Assembly: GCF_964340395.1 (NCBI RefSeq)
Contig: NC_135561.1
Span: 3,570,001 to 3,634,000 of the forward strand
Length of the DNA: 64,000 bases
Direction: 5' to 3'
Source of the DNA: Glandiceps talaboti
Taxonomy: Eukaryota; Hemichordata; Enteropneusta; Spengelidae
This document shows positions 1-10,663 of the stretch, in pieces. The translations under genes were made by a program, and so were the position numbers. The notes under the pieces are model-generated. The model worked only from the letters and a program-made list of their open reading frames with translations. It had not been told where the DNA came from and searched no databases. The number at the start of each line of letters is the position of its first letter. The first letter of the stretch is position 1.

Positions 1-238
1 ATTGCAAAATAGATATTAAATAAATGTGTCATTCTGTATGTACAATAACAATTATTTTAATAGTGTGCATACAATAACACACTTTTTTTTTTACACATTT
101 TCATATAATTGTTTGTAAGTAGAGACATTAGTAACACTCTTTTGTATAAACTAACAGTCCACAAGATGTCTCAATTTGTCATCCATATGGCTATATCAAC
201 TCATTCATAGCTCTACTAACTAACATACATACACTTAC

Positions 239-3200
239 CCACTACCAAAGTCTTCAGCTGGTACTTCTGGCATTGGTGGTACTTGCAGACTACTACATTT
301 ATCCACTGTGCCTGTGTCCAGGTTAGCAATCACCAATCCTGGAATCTTAAACACAGTACAAAGAAAACATCTAAAATATGATTTCTTAGATTCAATATTA
401 TGTTTACATGATACTTTACATGCTTAAAGGCCCATTCATCAATTCCTAGGGATTGAATCCCAGGTCTTTAAACCCCTGATATAAAGGACTTAAGTTTGTA
501 GGGTGTCAGCCTTTAAAGGGAATCAAAAGTTTGCAGTTGAAGTGTTGTGAAATGAACATGTCTATATCGAAGACATACCCCACAACATTTCAACTTATTA
601 ATTCATGACCTGAATTTGATTACAAAAATATACAGTGGTCATTTGATTAAACTTACTGTGAGGTCACAATATAAAGTGATGTACATATTGAACTACAGTA
701 TCTGACATTTGTGCCAGGTTTGGTTGAAATCGCCATGTTTCACAATGTTCAACACAGATGGCACTATAGTGCACAGCCCTTTAACTTCGCCTGTTAGGGA
801 TTCAAAGTGACACATGACCCCCTAGTGTTTAAATTGGCATAGTATTCTAAGAATTAATATATTTACACTATCTATGCAAGGATAGTGTATGTTGCACAGA
901 TTTTTGATGGAAAGGAAATCAGTACAATAGTACTGTTCATACCTCTGCTACTCTATCTTTATACTTGGAATGACATCCCATCACAAACACACCAGGTGAC
1001 TCTAACAAGTCTAGCAGTTGATATGGCAACACTGGTACGTATGTATGCTGCCATTTCATTGGTTGAATAAACATCATGAAACACTGAAAAAACAACAGAG
1101 AAAGAAATACTCTATTCATAATATGAATGGCATTATTTAAATTTCATAATTATTTTTTCAATGATCTAATTGGAAGGTATACTGGTACTGTCTATACCAA
1201 AAGAAATTACTAAAACTCTCGACATCATTTTGGTCTGTTCCACCATCTGGAAGAGCATTTTCTAACATATTTCAAAACCGATTTTTGAATATTAATGAAA
1301 TAAAATATGTCTTACGTCTTACCTCCATAACTGGTGTCAGTAAATTATAATCACAGCTGAGAAATACAATTCTTTGTTGAGTGAGTATACATGTGATGAT
1401 TTCAATAATTTCTGCTGCTTCAAAGCAAAGAAATGGATAGTGTAGGAAGATATCACAGATTCCTTTGTCAGGGTCTTGTGGTGCCCTCATTATCACTGGT
1501 AGTTGGTTGATACGGAAGGACTGCAGGTAGATGATAGGTGAAAACTTAGAGATTGAAATTACTATGTGTAGTTAGATACTATCAAAAAGACAATCAAATC
1601 TCAGGGAAATAAAAGTTACCATATTACTAGATCAATCAAGCAGAGGTCACGTTCCCAGTCAAGGCACTGCTGACTCAAACTTCACTTAGCACAGGTTGAT
1701 ATTTACACATGGGATTAAAGTTAAGGACTCCAGAGAACAAATTTAGGACCCCTTAGCAGTTTGCCTGTTATGTAAATTTGATGTGCTACTGATGTACAAC
1801 AATTGTGACCCTTCAACACTTGGTGTTTTTGTATTCCTTACTATGGTGACTCATAAAAAACCCATATTAAGATAGTTTCATAACATTATATTATTAGCAT
1901 GGTACAATACAGTACATCCAAGTACAGTACAGTACAGCTCAGCTCAGCACAGCACAGCACAGTACAGCACAGTAAAGTACAGTACAGTACAGTACGTACA
2001 GTAGTACATTTTACTTTTGATGAATACAATGATGTATTGTCAATACATATATGTACAGATGAGACACTACTGTATCAAATACAAGACTAAATCAACCACA
2101 TTTCCTGCATTATTGGCAATAAAACCATAAACTGAACCCAGACATGAATCTGCATTCTTGTTCAATAAAAGTCCTACTTACAATATTGAGAGTACCAGGT
2201 GGTGGTATAGGTACCATAGCCATCTGTTGTGTAAATTCCTTGATATGGAAGTTGAAATATATGGGATCATCCATAAGTTTTGGCAGCAAACTGTAATAAA
2301 CATAGTATGGAGTTAAAATGCCAAGAACATGTTCATTTACACAATGTAAATTATCACTTGAAAATTCCACAACTTTCCATAAGATTTTGTACTAAAGAAG
2401 TACGAACAGTTATGGACAATACTAGTCCAGTTCCTAACAAAGCAATTAATACTTATTTCCATTGTGGTCCTTGATTTCAAAAATTCAACATGGCGATAGG
2501 CAAAGAACTCTGGTCACGTGATTGAAGCAAGATTAGTGAAAAATGGAAATGAAACATACAAACATTGAAATGACTCCTGAAAAACAATACAACTAATGTA
2601 TATACATTACTAACTTTTACTGTTGGCAAGCATTTGAGACATTAAGTGGTTTTTAACTGATTTCTTGAATGTACTTTTACACTGAGAATGCCGTATTGGC
2701 AGTGGTAAACTGTTTTCATACTGCAGTACCAGTGTACCTAAAAGTGTGAATGCTGCAGCCTTTAACTCTGGGAATTTTAAAGGTTGAAATGCTATTTCGT
2801 GTATTATAACTACTTCTGTATATGTGTATTTGGTTTCTCATGTACTGAGGCGCATAGCCATTATAGATGTTAAACATGTGATTTAATTTGAGTTGACTGA
2901 CTCTCTGTTCAACTCTGTTCAAGATGTTTGGTATATTACCTTGATAGACAGTCTTTTATAACAGAATAGTATGGATATTTTGACATTAGTACTACACATG
3001 TTGGTATATAACATCTCTGTGTATCTGTTACTGTAGGAGAACCAGTGTCTAACGCCAACTCATAACTATCATCACTTTCCTATATGAACAAGAGAAAGAG
3101 AACGATGAAGATAGGTGAGTTAATTGATTTAATCAATCCAATAATTTAGAGAGATATAAACAACTAAAATACATTTTGTAGGTCATAAATGTCTTCATTT

Positions 3201-6200
3201 TCACGGAAAGGCTGGACAACACATCAATCACACAACTGATAAACTGCCCAAATTAACCAAGCAAGCAAGCTACGACCCAATCATCAAACTGGCCGACCAA
3301 CTAACAAAACTTATAAAACCAATCAACTGACCGACAACCCAACCAACCAATCAAGTAACCAAGCAACCAAACAACAAACCAGCCAAGCAATCAGCCAGTC
3401 AGCCAACCAACCAACCTGCCAACCTATCAACCAACAAACTATACTCACCCTTGTAGCAATAAATGACCGATAATATGTCAAACACAGTGCATATGATCGG
3501 TTTCCTTTGATATCAGTTAATACCAATGAATGCAAACAAGCATCCAGTTGAGATCTATACACATATCCACCATCTGTAATATCAGATTTATAATAAAGAC
3601 ACACAAAATGAAGAAAAAACAATATTTTGTCCATTTAAAATGAACAGGCATTGCTTATTCATACTTTTTAGAAATCAAAATATCATAAATTTACAAGAGA
3701 AATGTTTGAGGCTCGCCCATGCAGGAAAAACGTATAGGAAGTTTGTTTCATTTAGTAGCAATAAACACAAACATAAACATGGACATGATGTAAACATACT
3801 ACTTGGTTTGGTATCTTGAGGATGATTCACCACTAACTTTATTATAAAATTAAACAAATCAATTAAATTAAACAGAGTGATAAAGAGATATATGTAGTGA
3901 CAAAGAAGGCTGTAAATACCACATGCTAAACACTTGAATAAGTTATACTTTTTCAGAGATGTACTTATACATTTTGGAATATAATCAAGTGACCATTTTC
4001 ATCACTGTTCAGCTAAGCTTGGTTGCAAATCTCTCCTTGTAATCATGGAAACAACTCTAAAAATGGAGTCAGATATGCTTCCTTTGACAATGGGTTTGAT
4101 TGATGTCAATATTTTCAATGCAATATGTCAACAACATATTAAATATTGATTGATAATATTGAAAATAGTTTTTCCGATGAATATTAGACATAAACTTACC
4201 AGGCAAACACAGTGGTACCATAGATGTAATAATTTCATTACTTATAGGGAGTGTCAATGCTTGTTGTCCACCAGACGTTGTCGCTATACTCAACTGTGGG
4301 ACCAATGACATTCTACGTGAAGGTCGTCTTGTTTTGGCCTTTTTCAACAGAGTCTGTTTATTAATGTTACGACTGCCAATGGGATAGCTATCAGCCAGGG
4401 CCTGTGCCTCCAGGTTCTGTATTTCACCACATTGTGGGAATGTTGCAAGTTGTCCAGATACAGCTGCTAGAACATGTGCATCGTATGCTCTACAGTATAG
4501 AGGGTTGGACTCACCACGGATACCACATGATGGCTGTCAACAATATGGATGAGAATGTGATATTTATTTGAATTTTTAATTTATAAAACAATTTTATCAA
4601 GACTTCCTATAATAAACGAGAAACAACACAGGTCCTTGTTTGTAACTCAATAAATTGCAAAAGGTTAATAAATGTGTGAAATGTTTGTTACTGTACGTAC
4701 AATAACAAACTTTTTATTTTTTCTGCAGTTTATTGCTCTGAAGTACTGTACATGATACTGTACAAATCGCCCTGTGTACACTACATCAGATTTTAATCAG
4801 ATTGGTGTACAGTAATATCCGACTAGTTTGACACCATGATGTATGAGGGAACACTGGTGAAAGTCAAAATGATTATTACTAAATGAATGGTAACTTCTGT
4901 CCATTATTGTATAGTCTGTTAACTATCTATCATATTTCTATGATAAATGTTAACTGTCAAGCAAGCCTATTCAGAAATTTAGAATACAGATATTTCCATT
5001 CATTTGATTCTGTTATCAGTCATGGCATGTGTTGATTAATATCCACTGTCCTGCTCTTTCCTGTTTCTACAGCTCATTTATTAATATTTGATGTCATACC
5101 AAGGAAGAAGTGAAACACAATATAGCTCAATACGGAAACTGGTTTCAGACCTAAAACATCAGCTTTTCTAGAAACTTTATTTGGAGTCTTTGTTTGTTAC
5201 TATTCTTGGTTTAACTTATAGAATTCACACACCTACACATCAAAATCTACGAGTGTGAAGCTACCATCATATTCATATTCATATTCACTTTCAAAAGTTG
5301 ACCTCTAGCTCAATGTGAATATGATGATAGCTTCACACGTTCATCATCAGATTCGAAGTCTTCCGAATGGGTACGAACAAGCGTTCGGGCCGCGGCAAAT
5401 CACATAAATCCTTCATTGGCAGGTTGAAATCATGTGATTGTAGTTACTTTTCACTTGATTTGCCTGGATTTGCCAGAGTATCCAATTTGCACCATGAATT
5501 ATTGTTGTCATATAAAAAACTAATTTGGATGTTTAGTATGCCTTTCCCATATCTTTTAAAATGAAATATCAATATTTGGGTGTACAAAAAACCTGTATGA
5601 GTAATGTAATAAAATATGGCTTGGCTGGGTGTGTTTTGATTTCCCGCAGTGTCGCTATCTTTGAAACCCTACTTAACACTTACACTGGTGAAATTTACAC
5701 AAAATAGTGTTGTCAAGCCCACAATTATCACAATGTATGTAGTTCCCTTGATCGGGGAGGGTCAACGCAATCGATTGTAAAAATTATGGTCCATGACAAC
5801 AATAATTCATGGTGCAAATTGGATACTCTGGCAAAAATAAGATGAAAGCATGCAAATCCACGCAAATCAAGTGAAAAGTAATTACAATCACATGATTTCA
5901 ACCTGCCAATGAAGGATATGTGATTTACCGAACGCGTGTTCGTACCCATTCGGAAGACTTCGAATCTGATGATGAACGTGTTAAGCTATCATCATATTCA
6001 CATTGAGCTAGAGGTCAACTTTTGAAAGTGAAGATGAATATGAATATGATGGTAGCTTCACACTCGTTCAAAATCTAACAGGTATGTCAACATGCCTGAA
6101 CTTTGGTGACATTTGACCTTTGACCTTACTCTGTAAGCCAAACATATGGGTACAGCTGTCATGAGTTGTGGAGGATGATGTATTGCCCAGGTTTTTGTTG

Positions 6201-7450
6201 ACACAAGTTTTGATATTTTTACCAACTAAATAAAATATGATGTATCATAATGGTATGTAAATGATTGCATTATTGTGATGATTTCGATGAAATAATTCAA
6301 TCACATCAAATTTAAATAATCATATATATTATGCACTAGTCAATGTCAACCCACACCCAATCTGATTAAAATCCGATGTAGATGTCGGCTAATCGTGCAT
6401 TGCTATCTTACCATCGTTATTTAGCTTGAATTGACCTTCGTAGTAGATGTTTACGTTTTTAGGCTAAAAACAGTCCACGGGAGCATTGCTAAAAGGGCTG
6501 TTTTGTATGTACCGATTTCAGGGTTCCGTCTTTTGTACGATGACGTAGTTGACACCCTGATCAAATGGCAGTATTTGTAAGGTGGGATTCTAGACCTGTG
6601 CACTGTCTGCAAGCACGACTATGCAGTAGATATCAGTACATACAAAACAGCCCTTTTAGCAATGCTCCCTAGGACTGGTGAGAGAGTCTATCTCCAGCGG
6701 TTGAATAATAAAGTAGCACCTTTGAGATGACTGACTCAATACAATGGAACAATGGTAACAACCTATTTCACTTTGGAATGTCTTAAAATACTTCTACTAC
6801 TCATGTTGTTTACCAAAGTTAAAATACATATATTACCATGATAAGATTGAAGAGTGTCATATAAACATTCTCAAATGAAATGTGTGTTGTTGCATACTAG
6901 CCTAGAGACTTGGCTATCTTTCTCTAGAATACACTATCAAGTCAGTATGTCTAGTTATATAGTCTAGTCTCTAGGCTCTTTGCATATACTGCAGTCTACT
7001 GGTACAAATAGTCAACTAGATTTCTGAAAAGTATGCTGGCCAGATTTTATATCAATCAGTGTATTATTACTAATTAGGTATGCAAGAGTGTGTACTTTAT
7101 GACGAGTTGTTACCGTGAAAACAAAAGTAGTGACTTTGAAAGTTTTTTTTTTACTCAACTTGTTTCACTTTCAATATGCTAAGGACAACTGTGTCTTTCT
7201 GTTTGCTTTGTTGAACATCAGCTCTGGGAATACAATAGGTGACCTATATACAATTATACAAGTACTGTCCTATAACTGATTTTGCTATAACTTATGTTTG
7301 TAGAGTTGCAGTCATCAAATTGGAATAACTTGCATAATTTGCATATCAAAGACAGTACACTACCTGTTCATGAGCTGGTTTTAGTCCAGTGTCTGCATCC
7401 ATGCCAACAACCAGACACATTTCTATTAAGCTGTGGTGAAGTTTGGCCAT
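239..7450 (-). CDS. DENND3: DENN-domain Rab guanine-nucleotide exchange factor, DENND3-like (partial, N-terminal eight coding exons)
   Basis: Exons in transcript order: 7450-7364, 4533-4200, 3573-3449, 3079-2940, 2290-2182, 1520-1323, 1083-943, 345-239. All junctions are GT-AG and phases agree, giving about 413 residues before the left edge. The start is MAKLHHSLIEMCLVVG, a typical DENN N-terminus. A Ser/Arg/Lys-rich linker follows in exon 2. The uDENN part reads LCLPDGGYVYRS then LVLTDIKGNRSYALCL in exons 2-3, and YIPTCVVLMSKYPYYSVIKD in exon 4. The core DENN reads PIPPPGTL, then ILTQQRIVFLSCDYNLLTPV, then WQHTYVPVLPYQLLDLLESP and FVMGCHSKY. The family exchanges GDP for GTP on Rab proteins; vertebrate DENND3 acts on Rab12. 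Assignment to DENND3 rather than another DENND rests on remembered motifs such as WQHT.VP and MGCH, so class is certain and orthology probable. The C-terminal part lies outside the window. A 5' untranslated exon upstream of 7450 is likely but not located. Confidence 0.85.
1901..1999. repeat. AGTAC/AGCAC pentamer repeat
   Basis: Imperfect tandem pentamers (agtac, agctc, agcac) inside the DENND3 intron between exons 5 and 6. The reading frame across it is repeat-derived, not a gene. Confidence 0.85.
3225..3440. repeat. CAAC/CAAG-rich degenerate tetramer repeat
   Basis: A stretch of aacc, aagc and agcc tetramers just past the splice donor of DENND3 exon 3 (donor at 3448). It is low-complexity intron sequence. 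Confidence 0.7.
5249..6067. mobile_element. Foldback non-autonomous DNA transposon, Mutator-like, with 9-bp target duplication
   Basis: Two inverted arms of about 260 bp (5249-5513 and 5789-6067), roughly 95 percent identical, begin ACGAGTGTGAAGCTACCATC at both ends. They are flanked by a perfect 9-bp direct repeat, TCAAAATCT, at 5240-5248 and 6068-6076. A 9-bp duplication with long terminal inverted repeats is the hallmark of Mutator-like elements. Each arm also contains its own smaller inverted repeat (gtgtgaagctaccatcatat against atgatgatagcttcacac). No transposase is present; the two reading frames in the arms are the same arm sequence read twice. It sits in DENND3 intron 1. Confidence 0.85.
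6460..6690. mobile_element. Second inverted-repeat element, same family as 10972-11355, damaged left end
   Basis: Arms share GGGAGCATTGCTAAAAGGGC, followed by tgttttgtatgta, in opposite orientation (6479-6515 and 6632-6670). The right end finishes with gagagtcta, the complement of the TAGACTCTC terminus seen at 10972. The left terminus is degenerate (TAGGCTAAAAACAGTCC), and no target duplication is visible. It lies in DENND3 intron 1. Confidence 0.7.
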
Positions 7451-9766
7451 CTTGAAATACTGGTGAGTTGTACTTTGAACTAGAAATGGAAATGGAAGGG
7501 TAAATAATAAATACATTTGAAAGATAATAAAATTGTATTGTCATAAACTAAATTAACCATAACTAATGGGAAGTCAAGACAAAAAAACAAAACATATAAC
7601 TTAAGTCATGATGCCTTGCAGGAGATTCTTTATCCTAAGTAAAGGTCCATGATTCAATCCCTGGTTCTTGTATTTGTACATAAAGGTCCATGATTCAATC
7701 CCTGGTTCTTGTATTGGTACATAAAGTCTCACTATCATGATACTGATAGAGGGACCATCATAGATTGGTGCTAAAATTTAATGATCTACTCTTTCATACA
7801 GGACTAATGTTTTTTACACATCTGCAAGACAAGTGTTTTTCACAGCTAAATTGGAATCTTATTGGAAGTGGGCATTTAGACAACTTTGAGTTAACTCTGT
7901 CGACTTCAAATGACAAAATCTACCGGTACTCTTTTTTTAAGCACTGTTATTTCCACAGCTAGAGATTCCCCATAAAATAGCAATGTTACTTGTGTTCCAC
8001 TGCATGCAATAAATATGCATAGATATGGTAACCATGGAGATGAAGACATCTGTAGTTTCAATAGACGAAAGACAAACAAACAAATAAACAAACAAACAAA
8101 CAAACAAACAAACAAATAAAATATCACAAAAATGTACAAATCGAATATAACAACCAAGGCAACACATCAATAGGTAACTCACAATGGCTGTACATCACTG
8201 CTATTGGTAATATGTTGCATTTAGGCACTCAAATCAATCTGTGTAATTTTTTTTGTAAATGTAAATAATAGTATTTAGTATACACCTTTTTTTAACGTTA
8301 TACAGATTGATTCGAGTGCCTGTGTTTGAGCTTGGAGGAATTATACTGACAGTATAATTCCTCCAAGGTTTGAGCTAGTATTTACTATTTGAAATTCATA
8401 CAGATTGATTCGAGTGTCTGTGTTTTGAGATATATTATAGTTTATACGTCATGTCACATGCAACCATAAGTTTCTGTTTGTGATCATGGCAATATGAATA
8501 TCACAGATGTATCCATGGCAAGTATTCTAAAGGGATCCCGATGGGGAGGGCTGTGGATAAATACATCTACTCAGTGATTGCATTCCACTTGCCTTGATAA
8601 TATAAATGTGAGTGAATGAATTAATCCGATGTCTATGTCGCAGTCAATTGTGAATTAAGTATAACAAGCTTTCACCACGGGTGGTACTTCCAGCTTTCAC
8701 CGCTGGATCGTTCCGTTGATTTTCACTTTCGGTGTATGCAGAACAGCATATAATAAACTTTGACCTTTCTCAACGTCCTCTGGGTCTGTTGTTCAAAAGC
8801 TGGGTCGGTGGTTGTCCCAATCAAAGTCCATTGCCTCCAGACAACTCGATCACTCTGAGTCAGTGACCATGGCGTATGATAAACGATGCACTCTTAGTCT
8901 TAGTGGCTTTACTGTTCAGAAAGCCCACTGATGATGAAACGTCGCGTCATGTGCAACTCACAAGACTTCTGAGAAACCCAACGTCATATATTCAAAATGA
9001 CGTGTGCGTGTGACCTTCTGACATTGTTCTGACACTTCTACACGGCACTTCACTTCAGTCTTTACTGTTCTCATCTAATATAATAATGTGTTTTTCTAGT
9101 TGTCGACCTTTGAACTGTATATGTTGTTTATATATCTCCTGCCTTTGAGGGCGCACGACTTATAATCGTAGAATTTAGAAACTGAAAAATTCAGAAAACA
9201 TGGGGGGGGGGGGGGGGTGAGCCTTGGTACGAGTCACCTCATTTTTTCGCATGGAACCCAAGAACCATGCTACAAACTATGCATGAGAAAATGAAGACAC
9301 ACTAAAAAATAACTTACGCCCTTATCTAGCTTCCAGTATATTTTCCGCAAAAGAAGACACCGTCTTCTTTCGCGGTGAGTGAACCTGCGCTGCGCGATCA
9401 CAGAAACAAGTGTATTTTTACCCCTTTCATATATAGTTGACTAAATACGTCAATATTAACGATATTATCGACATTTATTGTATTCTGATAGAAATATTCT
9501 GAGACATAACTCGGGAAACAAATGCCAATGAAATATTAAAACTGTTGGTGTGTCAGGATGTCTCTATTTAGTCAATAAAGAGTGAATTATATACAACTGG
9601 AAGAGAGAAAACTAGCCAGGGGAAGAATATCATCACAACAATCAGTTGCTTCAACATCACACACAAAATAAGTTTTACTTCACCACAAAAATTAATCGAA
9701 ATATTGCCCCCCCCCCCACGCTACAATATTACGGCAGCTGCAAACATAGTGTAGTATAGGGCCTAT

Positions 9767-9767
<1 letters not shown>
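7451..9767. other. Upstream region of DENND3 (intergenic or 5' untranslated), no coding gene seen
   Basis: This region contains a 42-bp direct repeat (about 7646-7727, the 'ggtccatgattcaatccctgg' units), an AAAC repeat (8068-8119) and a perfect hairpin at 8331-8367. Inverted copies of a 'cagattgattcgagtgcctg' sequence lie at 8223-8244 and 8298-8322, with a direct copy at 8399. There is a 16-G run at 9202-9217. No conserved reading frame was found. The DENND3 promoter should lie somewhere here, but I could not place it. Confidence 0.5.
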
Positions 9768-9817
<50 letters not shown>

Positions 9818-10370
9818 TTTCACCTTTGCATCGGTACAAAAAGAACTATAAAATAGAATAAAATAAACAGACAGCGAACAAGTACATGTGACAATACAAA
9901 ATCAAACAAAATGAAACAGAAATGGCACTTCCCTGTCTTATTAAAAGCAACATTCATAAGTGTCTCTACCTCGAGTTTCTTTTATCCCATAACGATCTAA
10001 AATGTTTTTGTTAGCTTTGTAACTATTTCCCCAAGGTCATAGTTGGCCTCCCATAAGACCCTACTAAAAAGAACATTGAATTTAAAGTTAGATCCCCTGA
10101 ATGAAATTTACTACATACATTATAATTTACAAATTTACAAATACTTCATTTAAATGCAAGAAAAACGTTTGTTTTTTTATAATGTTAAGAAAAGCAGACA
10201 ATGATAAATATATTCTTTCCCTCTCGAGCAGAGCTTACAATCTCCAGACCCTTTATAATTTGTCCAATTTACTTTTATTCCCTTCTATATCAATGGGATT
10301 AGCTCCGAGGTGCCATGATGATCCTTGGGGTCATTTACATAGTTTTCTCTTGTGCTTTCATTTTTGACCC
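9768..10370 (-). mobile_element. Probable decayed 3' end of a non-LTR retrotransposon with an (AAAT)n tail
   Basis: Read on the minus strand, the sequence ends in about fourteen AAAT units (plus-strand ATTT at 9768-9821), preceded by a non-coding stretch. Further upstream is a broken frame containing CKLCSRGKEYIYHCL, like the Cys/His-rich end of CR1/L2-type reverse transcriptase proteins. The tetramer tail fits a non-LTR element. There is no intact coding capacity, and the family assignment is weak. Confidence 0.4.
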
Positions 10371-10588
10371 AAGAATAGTGTTCTCAAAGACTTCATATTG
10401 TTTTATACGTTCTCATTGACGTTACTAATACAGTATTTAGCCGATTTGTATTTGTTGATTGTTCCTATAAATAGTATCATAAGACTTGTTGAGTTCGGTG
10501 AAGATCAACTTTGTCCATGTATGGCTGCAACTACAGACACACTTTTCTTTGGTCTGTTGGGGGGCCTATATGCATGTTGCGTAATTTG

Positions 10589-10603
10589 GGTCACATGACG
10601 TGA
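10589..10603. promoter_or_regulatory. Candidate E-box/CRE-like site upstream of ADI1
   Basis: TCACATGACGTGA lies about 65 bp before the ADI1 start codon and combines a CACATG E-box with a TGACGTGA half-CRE. Its position suits a proximal promoter. There is no other support. Confidence 0.25.
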
Positions 10604-10663
10604 TACTGAAAGCCGCAACTCAACGTGAACGGGCTGGATCGACACATTGACGTTGACGAAAAG

